Positions 5,873-11,630 of a DNA stretch of 11,630 nt are shown in pieces; within the stretch, counting starts at the first letter, position 1; every line of letters starts with the position of its first letter. Under the pieces are notes generated by a model. That model was not told the origin of the DNA, made no database searches, and saw nothing but the letters and a program-made list of their open reading frames with translations. The position numbers were made by a program, and so were the translations under genes. Source of the DNA: Spirochaetales bacterium (GTDB lineage: Bacteria; Spirochaetota; Spirochaetia; DTKZ01); the NCBI GenBank assembly GCA_031274005.1, contig JAISQU010000123.1, forward strand, positions 1 to 11,630, in the 5' to 3' direction.

Positions 5873-5902
5873 TTAAGCAAACTTTGTAAGGAGGAACAAG
5901 AC

Positions 5903-6697
5903 ATGAAGTTTGGTAAAAGAATCGTATGCGCGGCTCTGGTTCTGCTGGCTGCCGCCGCCCTTGGTTTCGCGGGCGGAAGCGGCGAATCAGGCGCCAGTGG
6001 TGTGGACGGGATCAAAAAGGCGGGCGTCCTGAAAGTGGGCGTCAAGTCGGATGTTCCGAAGTTCGGCCTGGTAAACACCGCCACGGGTAAGTACGAGGGG
6101 TTGGAAATTGAGCTGTCCAGGCTCATCGCCAAAGACATTCTGGGCGACGCGGAGAAGGTTGAGTTTACCCCCGTAACGGCGAAAACCCGCGGCCCTCTTC
6201 TGGATACGGGCGAGCTTGACCTTGTTATCGCCACTTTCACCGTTACCGAAGAGCGCAAATTGACCTACAACTTTTCAAGCACGTACTACGTGGACGCCGT
6301 GGGTATGCTGGTAAAGAAGTCGGATGGCCTATCCGGCCTGAAAGACTGTAACGGTAAGGTTATCGGCGTTGCCCAGTCCGCCACCAGCCGCAAGGCCATT
6401 CAAGAAGCCGCGGATAAACTTGGCATAAAGATCAGTTTTGCCGAGTTCGCTACCTATCCTGAAATAAAGGCCGCCCTGGATTCCGGCCGCGTGGATGTTT
6501 TTTCCGTGGATAAATCCATTCTGAACGGGTATCTTGACGATCAGTCGGTTATTCTGCCGGACGCTTTTTCTCCCCAGGAATACGGCGTCGCCAGCAAGCT
6601 GGACAACAAGGCTCTGGCCGCTTATATCGACGGGCTTATCCAGAAGTGGCTGAAAGACGGTACCATCGCCGGCCTTATCACGCAGTTCGGCCTGTAG
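5903..6697 (+). CDS. Periplasmic aspartate/glutamate-type binding protein (PEB1a-like, SBP family 3)
   Basis: The product is 264 aa. A Sec signal peptide has KFGKR, a hydrophobic core and a likely signal peptidase I cut after GFA (residue 23). No cysteine is near the cut, so it is not a lipoprotein by this reading. The mature part is a family 3 solute-binding protein. The segment AKTRGPLLDTGELDLVIATF (93-112) and the later SVDKSILNGYLDD closely resemble, from memory, Campylobacter jejuni PEB1a, which binds aspartate and glutamate. R96 and R118 are good candidates for ligand or structural contacts. AAGGAGG (5888-5894) with 8 nt spacing fixes ATG 5903. It is second in the importer operon and delivers substrate to the two permeases. 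Acidic amino acids are likely; glutamine or other polar amino acids are possible. Confidence 0.9.
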   Translation: MKFGKRIVCAALVLLAAAALGFAGGSGESGASGVDGIKKAGVLKVGVKSDVPKFGLVNTATGKYEGLEIELSRLIAKDILGDAEKVEFTPVTAKTRGPLLDTGELDLVIATFTVTEERKLTYNFSSTYYVDAVGMLVKKSDGLSGLKDCNGKVIGVAQSATSRKAIQEAADKLGIKISFAEFATYPEIKAALDSGRVDVFSVDKSILNGYLDDQSVILPDAFSPQEYGVASKLDNKALAAYIDGLIQKWLKDGTIAGLITQFGL

Positions 6698-6727
6698 TTC
6701 AGGCAATTTGTGAGGTGTTAAAAAGTC

Positions 6728-7435
6728 ATGGGAGGGCCGTTTTCATTAAGGCGCTGGGCGCGTTTGTTTGCCGACTATACCCTGTTTCTCGAAGGCCTGG
6801 GGGTTACCCTTCTGGTCGCCGTCTTGGCCCTGTTTCTGGCGCTTGTTTTGGGCGTTATCTTCGGGCTTTTTTCCACCTCGTCCTTCAAATCCCTGCGCGC
6901 GGTTTCCCGTGTGTATGTGGAGTTTTTTCAGAATACTCCCCTGGTTATTCAGATATTTTTTGTCTACAACGCCCTGCCCTATATCGGTATCAGGATGCAT
7001 GAGTTTCTTATAGGAGTTCTGTGTGTGGGGGTCTATCACGGGGCCTACGTCGCCGAGGTGGTGCGCGCGGGAATTACCTCAATTCCCAAAGGCCAATGGG
7101 AGGCCGCGAGGTCTCAGGGCTTTTCCTACGTGCAGGCCATGCAGTACATCATTCTGCCGCAGACCGTGACGATTGTCCTGCCGCCTTTGGGGAACCAGGC
7201 CGTCAACCTTATCAAGAATACATCCGTGCTGGCGCTCATCGCGGGCGGCGACCTGATGTACCGCGCCGATTCCTGGGCCTCCAACGGAACCCTGAGCTAC
7301 GGCCCCGCCTACGTGGTAACCGGGGCGCTGTACTTTCTTTTGTGCTTTCCCCTTGTAAAATGGGTACGCGCCCACGAACTGAGAATAAAAGACCGCGATA
7401 CCCGCCAGCATGCGGCGGCGCGGGCGGGGGCCTGA
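6728..7435 (+). CDS. Amino-acid ABC transporter permease 1 (HisM/GlnP family)
   Basis: The product is 235 aa, an inner-membrane subunit with about five hydrophobic spans. The conserved EAA loop that docks on the ATPase is EAARSQGFSYVQAMQYIILP, from residue 125. FFQNTPLVIQIFFVYNALP upstream of it is typical of polar amino-acid permeases. GAGGTG (6712-6717), 10 nt before ATG 6728, is the ribosome-binding site. It starts 30 nt after the binding-protein stop, with no terminator between. It pairs with the next permease as a heterodimer. The C-terminal tail (RDTRQHAAARAGA) is hydrophilic and probably cytoplasmic. Confidence 0.93.
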   Translation: MGGPFSLRRWARLFADYTLFLEGLGVTLLVAVLALFLALVLGVIFGLFSTSSFKSLRAVSRVYVEFFQNTPLVIQIFFVYNALPYIGIRMHEFLIGVLCVGVYHGAYVAEVVRAGITSIPKGQWEAARSQGFSYVQAMQYIILPQTVTIVLPPLGNQAVNLIKNTSVLALIAGGDLMYRADSWASNGTLSYGPAYVVTGALYFLLCFPLVKWVRAHELRIKDRDTRQHAAARAGA

Positions 7436-7438
7436 AAG

Positions 7439-8125
7439 ATGCAGGTATTCACGGATATTTTCAGCAGCGACAATACGAGGTTTCTTTTCGCGGGTTTTCT
7501 GACCACGATTCTTGTCTCGATTATAACGGTACTGCTGAGCATTATGTTCGGGACGGTTCTGGCCCTGCTGCGCAATTACGCCGGGAAGCGCGTTTTCGGA
7601 AAACTCGCATCGGTGTATATCGAAATCTTCCGCTCGACGCCGCTGTTGCTCTGGATTCTCATCTGTGTATTTATGCTGCCTTTCAGTACGGCCCTGGGCC
7701 GCGGCTCTCTGGCCCTGATTCTCTACACATCATCGGTCATAGCGGAAATCGTGCGGGGCGGCCTCAACTCTATCGCGAAGGGGCAGTTTGAGGCGGCCCG
7801 GTCCCAGGGGTTTAACTTTCTGCAGACCCTCTGGTACATAGTCCTGCCCCAGTGCTTCAAGCGTATCGTGCCCTCCCTGATGAGCCAGGTCATCACAACA
7901 GTCAAAGACACATCATTCTTCGCCCAGTTCGGTATCGCCGAGTTCTTTTTCAACGCAAAAACCCTCATGGGCATCCTGCCGCAGAAGATCACCATAACAA
8001 CGGCCCATATTTTCATTATCTTCGGTTTCATCGCCCTTATGTATTTTCTCGTCAACTTTTCGCTCTCCGTCATCGTCCGCAAATGCTCAAAAGGGGATGA
8101 GGAGTATCAGTTTTATTCGGAGTGA
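7439..8125 (+). CDS. Amino-acid ABC transporter permease 2 (HisM/GlnP family)
   Basis: The product is 228 aa, the second inner-membrane subunit. It has the same family layout as permease 1: EIFRSTPLLLWILI before the EAA loop EAARSQGFNFLQTLWYIVLP (from residue 118). ATG 7439 comes 3 nt after the stop of permease 1 with only a poor Shine-Dalgarno, so translation is probably coupled. The two permeases are clearly homologous but well diverged, as expected for a heterodimeric channel. A small stem-loop overlaps its stop codon, and a 186-nt gap then separates it from htrA. Confidence 0.93.
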   Translation: MQVFTDIFSSDNTRFLFAGFLTTILVSIITVLLSIMFGTVLALLRNYAGKRVFGKLASVYIEIFRSTPLLLWILICVFMLPFSTALGRGSLALILYTSSVIAEIVRGGLNSIAKGQFEAARSQGFNFLQTLWYIVLPQCFKRIVPSLMSQVITTVKDTSFFAQFGIAEFFFNAKTLMGILPQKITITTAHIFIIFGFIALMYFLVNFSLSVIVRKCSKGDEEYQFYSE

Positions 8126-8137
8126 GGGTTTCTCACT
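8121..8137 (+). other. Stem-loop over the permease 2 stop codon
   Basis: AGTGAG (8121-8126), loop GGTTT, CTCACT (8132-8137): a perfect 6-bp stem containing the TGA stop. The following sequence is purine-rich, with an A-run (8150-8157) and no T-run, so it is not an intrinsic terminator. It could mark the 3' end of the importer message after processing. Confidence 0.35.
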
Positions 8138-8311
8138 TGCCGAGGGGATAAAAAAAACAGTAAGCTATCCACAAGCCTGCTGCGCCCCAGGCTGGGAGAT
8201 TGTACGCCGTACGCTTACGAAATCCGGTAAAACGGCCTGGCGCATACTGAAAATCCCTGCCCTTATATCCCTTATTCATTAGAAGTCCGGCAGGCTCCAC
8301 GGAGGTTTTTT
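8126..8311 (+). other. Intergenic gap between importer operon and htrA
   Basis: This 186-nt stretch holds no convincing gene, terminator or consensus promoter. Modest pairing is visible: AGCCTG (8174-8179) with CAGGCT (8188-8193), enclosed by GTAAGC (8160-8165) with GCTTAC (8213-8218). TATATC (8264-8269) could be a -10 box, but no -35 box fits it. GGAGG (8301-8305) is the htrA ribosome-binding site. Whether htrA-uvrB is read through from the importer or has its own promoter cannot be decided from this. Confidence 0.5.
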
Positions 8312-9568
8312 ATGCGGTTGTATTCACGGCGTCAGGTTATATTTTTTACCATAGCGGGAACAATCCTGGTTTTTTCCCTCGCTTTGGGCTGCGGCTTCGT
8401 CCGTTTTTCCGGCGCGGAGGAAGCCGCGGACGCGGCGGCCGAATCATCCGTCCCGCGGGACTCCTCTGCTGACACGCCGCGCTCCGATGGTTTTACCCTG
8501 CAAACCGCCCCCGCTTCACAGGAAATTATTCCCGTGGATAACGGCGCAAAACTTACCGACGACGAAACCATTAATGTGCGGGTCTACGAAACGCGCAACG
8601 AGGGGGTCGTCAACATTACCACTGAGGTCCTTGCCTATAACTGGTTTCTGGAACCTGTTCCCCGCGAAGGCGGCGCCGGTTCGGGCTCCATCATAGATAC
8701 GCGGGGATATGTTCTGACGAACAACCACGTTGTGTCCAAGGCCTACAAGGTTTTTGTGACCCTTGCCGATCAGAGTCAGGTTGAGGGTACTGTTGTGGGC
8801 ATAGACACGGAGAACGATTTGGCGGTAGTGAAGTTTGAACCGGGACAGCGCAAGCTCGTTACTATTCCCATGGGCACTTCCCGGGGGCTGAGGGTGGGGC
8901 AAAAGGTTCTTGCCATAGGCAATCCCTTTGCCTTTGACCGCACGCTCACCACGGGCATAGTCTCCGGCCTGGGCCGCCCCATCAGAACCGGTTCGGGTCT
9001 GGTCATGCGGGACATGATTCAAACCGACGCTTCCATCAATCCGGGGAACTCCGGCGGGCCGCTGCTCAACTCCGCCGGAGAAATGATAGGCATCAATACC
9101 ATGATTTACTCACCCTCCGGCGGCTCTGTGGGAATAGGCTTCGCTGTGCCTGTTGATACCGCCCGCCGCGTTGTTCCGGAGCTTATCAGATTCGGCAAGG
9201 TCAAGCGCGGGTGGATAGATTTTATTCCCGTACAGCTTTTTCCCGCTTTGGTAAACCACGCGAAGTTCCCCGTGTCCCAGGGGCTTTTGGTTTCACGCCT
9301 CATCCCCGGCGGCAACGCGGAAAAAGCGGGGATACGGGGCGGCTCAAGATCCGACGCCGTGCGCTACGGAAACTCCATCATCTATCTGGGCGGCGATATT
9401 ATTGTAGAGGTCGACGGTATGGAAATTGAGGGTCTTTCGGACCTCTACACAGCCCTCGAAGACAACAAGCCGGGCGAAACAGTGGGCGTTAAAGCCTACA
9501 GGGGCGGCAAGCTGATGAGTTTTACCGTTTCCCTGTCGGAGCGGCCCGAAAACGTGCAGTGGGAGTAA
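8312..9568 (+). CDS. htrA: HtrA/DegP-type serine protease, membrane-anchored, one PDZ domain
   Basis: The product is 418 aa. The N-terminus has a basic start and a hydrophobic stretch ending LALGC (C27), which is either a relaxed spirochaetal lipobox or a membrane anchor. A linker rich in Ala, Ser and Asp (about 32-85) follows. The trypsin-like domain (about 95-290) carries the full triad: H139 in LTNNHVV, D169 in DTENDLAVV and S247 in NPGNSGGP. A single PDZ domain covers about 300-410 (RLIPGGNAEKAGI, GDIIVEVDGMEIEG), as in DegS-like proteins or other short HtrAs; DegP has two. It probably cleaves or refolds damaged proteins in the periplasm. ATG 8312 follows GGAGG (8301-8305) with a 6-nt spacer. 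uvrB starts 5 nt after the stop. Confidence 0.94.
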   Translation: MRLYSRRQVIFFTIAGTILVFSLALGCGFVRFSGAEEAADAAAESSVPRDSSADTPRSDGFTLQTAPASQEIIPVDNGAKLTDDETINVRVYETRNEGVVNITTEVLAYNWFLEPVPREGGAGSGSIIDTRGYVLTNNHVVSKAYKVFVTLADQSQVEGTVVGIDTENDLAVVKFEPGQRKLVTIPMGTSRGLRVGQKVLAIGNPFAFDRTLTTGIVSGLGRPIRTGSGLVMRDMIQTDASINPGNSGGPLLNSAGEMIGINTMIYSPSGGSVGIGFAVPVDTARRVVPELIRFGKVKRGWIDFIPVQLFPALVNHAKFPVSQGLLVSRLIPGGNAEKAGIRGGSRSDAVRYGNSIIYLGGDIIVEVDGMEIEGLSDLYTALEDNKPGETVGVKAYRGGKLMSFTVSLSERPENVQWE

Positions 9569-9573
9569 TACCA

Positions 9574-11574
9574 TTGAATACGCCGCGTTTCAGGGTTGTC
9601 GCTTCTTTCGAGCCGTCGGGGGATCAGCCGCGGGCAATCGACGGCCTTGTACGCGGGGTAGAAAAAGGCCTGCGCCATCAAACCCTGAAGGGCGTTACCG
9701 GCTCGGGCAAAACCTTTACAATGGCGAAGATCATCGAAAAGACCGGCCTGCCGACGCTTGTGATCTCTCACAACAAAACCCTCGCCGCGCAGTTGTACCG
9801 CGAGTTCAAGGAATTTTTTCCGGACAACGCGGTAGAGTATTTTGTATCCTACTATGATTACTACCAGCCCGAAGCCTATGTCGCGTCGCGGGATTTATAT
9901 ATAGAAAAAGACTCGTCCATTAATGACGAGATTGACCGTATGCGCCTTTCGGCGACTACGAGTTTGAGCGAAAGAAGCGATGTCATCGTTGTTGCCACAG
10001 TGTCCTGCATCTACGGCCTGGGCAGCCCTGAGATGTACCGCGATATGCGCGTGCGACTGGACCGCGGCCTGCGCAGCGACCCGGTAAAAGTCCGGCCCAG
10101 GCTGGTGGCCCTTCAGTACGAACGCAGCGACGCGGTTTTGAAGCGCGGGAGTTTCCGCATCCGGGGCGATGTCATGGAAATCTGCCCCGCCTATCAGGAA
10201 GAAGCCTACCGCGTCGAGTTCGACTGGGACGAGGTAAAAAGCATCCGAAAGTTTCATCCCGTGAGCGGAGAAATTCTCGCGGAGCTGGAGACCCTCTTTA
10301 TCTATCCCGCAAAACATTTTGTCATGCCCGAAGAGCAGGTGCGCCGCGCCACGGACAAAATTCGCGCGGAACTGGAAGCGCGGCATGAAGAACTCCTGGC
10401 CGCGAAACGCCTTGTTGAAGCCCAGCGCCTGAAGGCCCGCACGGAGTACGATCTGGAAATGCTCGCGGAGATGGGCTACTGTCCGGGCATAGAGAACTAT
10501 TCCCGCCATCTGTCGGGCCGTGAGGAGGGCGAGCGGCCGGCCGTGCTCATAGATTATTTTCCGGAAAAGTACCTCTGTTTTATCGACGAGTCCCACGTTA
10601 CCCTGCCTCAGCTGCGGGCCATGTACAACGGCGACAGGGCGCGCAAGATGTCATTAGTGGAGTACGGCTTCCGCCTGCCTTCGGCCCTCGACAACAGGCC
10701 GCTTTTCTACGCCGAAATTGAGGAACTGCTGGACACAACGATTTTTGTCTCCGCCACCCCGAGCGCGGAAGAAATGGAAAAGTCCCAGGCTGTTGTGGAG
10801 CAGCTCATCCGGCCAACGGGCCTGTTGGACCCCACAATCGACGTACGCCCGTCCGAAGGCCAAATCGAAAACCTGTATGGCGAAATCAGAAAGCGCATCA
10901 AGGCCGGCGAGCGTACCCTTGTAACGACTTTGACCAAAAAAATGGCCGAGGATCTGACGAATTACTTTGAGGGCATGGGCCTGAAAGTGCGCTACATTCA
11001 TTCAGAGGTAGAAACCATAGAAAGGGTCGAGATTCTGACCGATCTGCGCCTGGGAAAGTTTGATGTTCTCGTGGGGATTAACCTGCTGCGGGAGGGGCTG
11101 GACCTGCCGGAGGTGTCGCTTATAGCGATTCTTGACGCCGACAAAATAGGCTTTCTGCGCTCCGCCACGAGCCTTATCCAGACCATAGGACGCGCGGCGC
11201 GGAACGTCAACGGCACGGTCATCATGTACGCCGACCGCCGTTCGCCCGCCATGGAGGAGGCTATTGCCGAAACAGAGCGCCGGCGCAGCGTCCAGGAAAC
11301 CTGGAACGCGGAACACGGCATTACGCCGAAAACCATCAAAAAAGCGGTTATCGACATACTCCAGCGCCAGATCGAAGAGAAACGCGGTACCGAAAAGCTC
11401 AACATCGAAGTTATCAGAAAGAGTTACAACCCCCTTATCCCCAAAGAACGCAAGGCCCTCATCAAGGCGCTGGAAGCCCAGATGCTCGAACACGCGAAAA
11501 ATCTCGAGTTTGAAGAAGCGGCCGTCTGCCGCGACGAGATCGCCGGACTCAAACAGGAAAAAATCCGCGGCTAA
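9574..11574 (+). CDS. uvrB: UvrABC excinuclease subunit B
   Basis: The product is 666 aa and complete; E. coli UvrB is 673. It receives damaged DNA from UvrA, opens it using ATP and presents it to UvrC for incision. Visible motifs: FEPSGDQP (12-19), Walker A GVTGSGKT (40-47, K46), the damage-probing beta-hairpin start YYDYYQPEAY (93-102), Walker B FIDESH (D338, E339), helicase motifs GINLLREGLDLPE and QTIGRAARN, and a C-terminal UVR domain (EFEEAAVCRDEIAGL) for UvrC contact. The start is judged to be TTG 9574: GGGAG (9561-9565) lies 8 nt upstream, and the protein then begins NTPRFRVVASFEPSGDQ, as expected for UvrB. GTG 9559 is open but lies within the end of htrA and lacks a good ribosome site. 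It is probably co-transcribed with htrA. Confidence 0.97.
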   Translation: MNTPRFRVVASFEPSGDQPRAIDGLVRGVEKGLRHQTLKGVTGSGKTFTMAKIIEKTGLPTLVISHNKTLAAQLYREFKEFFPDNAVEYFVSYYDYYQPEAYVASRDLYIEKDSSINDEIDRMRLSATTSLSERSDVIVVATVSCIYGLGSPEMYRDMRVRLDRGLRSDPVKVRPRLVALQYERSDAVLKRGSFRIRGDVMEICPAYQEEAYRVEFDWDEVKSIRKFHPVSGEILAELETLFIYPAKHFVMPEEQVRRATDKIRAELEARHEELLAAKRLVEAQRLKARTEYDLEMLAEMGYCPGIENYSRHLSGREEGERPAVLIDYFPEKYLCFIDESHVTLPQLRAMYNGDRARKMSLVEYGFRLPSALDNRPLFYAEIEELLDTTIFVSATPSAEEMEKSQAVVEQLIRPTGLLDPTIDVRPSEGQIENLYGEIRKRIKAGERTLVTTLTKKMAEDLTNYFEGMGLKVRYIHSEVETIERVEILTDLRLGKFDVLVGINLLREGLDLPEVSLIAILDADKIGFLRSATSLIQTIGRAARNVNGTVIMYADRRSPAMEEAIAETERRRSVQETWNAEHGITPKTIKKAVIDILQRQIEEKRGTEKLNIEVIRKSYNPLIPKERKALIKALEAQMLEHAKNLEFEEAAVCRDEIAGLKQEKIRG

Positions 11575-11630
11575 ACTTGTTCAGGGTTGTATAACACGCA
11601 GTCAGTATTGAAAGGACTCTCCTCGTCCTG
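11575..11630 (+). other. Sequence after uvrB, cut by the window edge
   Basis: Only 56 nt are present and no gene starts in them. AGGAC (11613-11617) and GTCCT (11625-11629) can pair as a 5-bp hairpin with a 7-nt loop. A T-run, if any, would lie beyond the edge, so a uvrB terminator can be neither claimed nor excluded. Confidence 0.3.

Noticed and set aside
8160..8218. Paired segments as a riboswitch or attenuator upstream of htrA
   Set aside because: Only two 6-bp helices, with no known riboswitch motif and no anti-terminator/terminator alternative.
8097..8282. 61-codon frame beginning in the end of permease 2
   Set aside because: The only upstream purine run abuts the ATG, no family resemblance is seen, and it mostly covers the non-coding gap.

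Overview
The window looks like chromosomal DNA of a spirochaete, most plausibly a treponeme of moderate to high GC. This is inferred from a remembered resemblance of the gene set and from palindrome-rich spacer DNA. No rRNA or other phylogenetic marker is present to confirm it. All eight genes are intact. No transposase, phage gene, tRNA, rRNA or CRISPR array was found.

Layout. (1) Positions 1-408 are non-coding and packed with hairpins: one copy of a mosaic palindromic repeat, ending in a good promoter. (2) Positions 409-2127 (+) encode a ParA/MinD-type ATPase with a long helical C-terminal region I do not recognise. (3) On the minus strand, a PIN-PhoH ATPase (3298-4620) is translationally coupled to an MdtG-like MFS exporter (2114-3298). 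The exporter meets the ParA-like gene tail to tail with a 14-nt overlap. (4) Positions 4621-5104 are a divergent intergenic region. It holds a second, inverted copy of the mosaic repeat, a 160-bp segment bounded by inverted repeats, and the promoter of the next operon, which is framed by a perfect 8-bp dyad. (5) Positions 5105-8125 (+) encode a complete polar amino-acid ABC importer in the order ATPase, binding protein, permease, permease. The binding protein resembles the Campylobacter aspartate/glutamate protein PEB1a. (6) After a 186-nt gap come an HtrA-type membrane-anchored protease (8312-9568) and uvrB (9574-11574). uvrB probably starts at a TTG codon 5 nt after the htrA stop.

How the genes fit together. 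The ABC genes form one importer and are clearly an operon. htrA-uvrB is a tight pair (envelope proteolysis and nucleotide-excision repair) that may be read from the same transcript. PhoH-MFS is a coupled pair with no obvious shared role. The functions are mostly housekeeping. The least ordinary material is the spacer DNA: the two mosaic repeats bracket the ParA/MFS/PhoH block, each lies just upstream of a gene start in the same orientation relative to that gene, and their shared hairpin differs by two compensatory base-pair changes.
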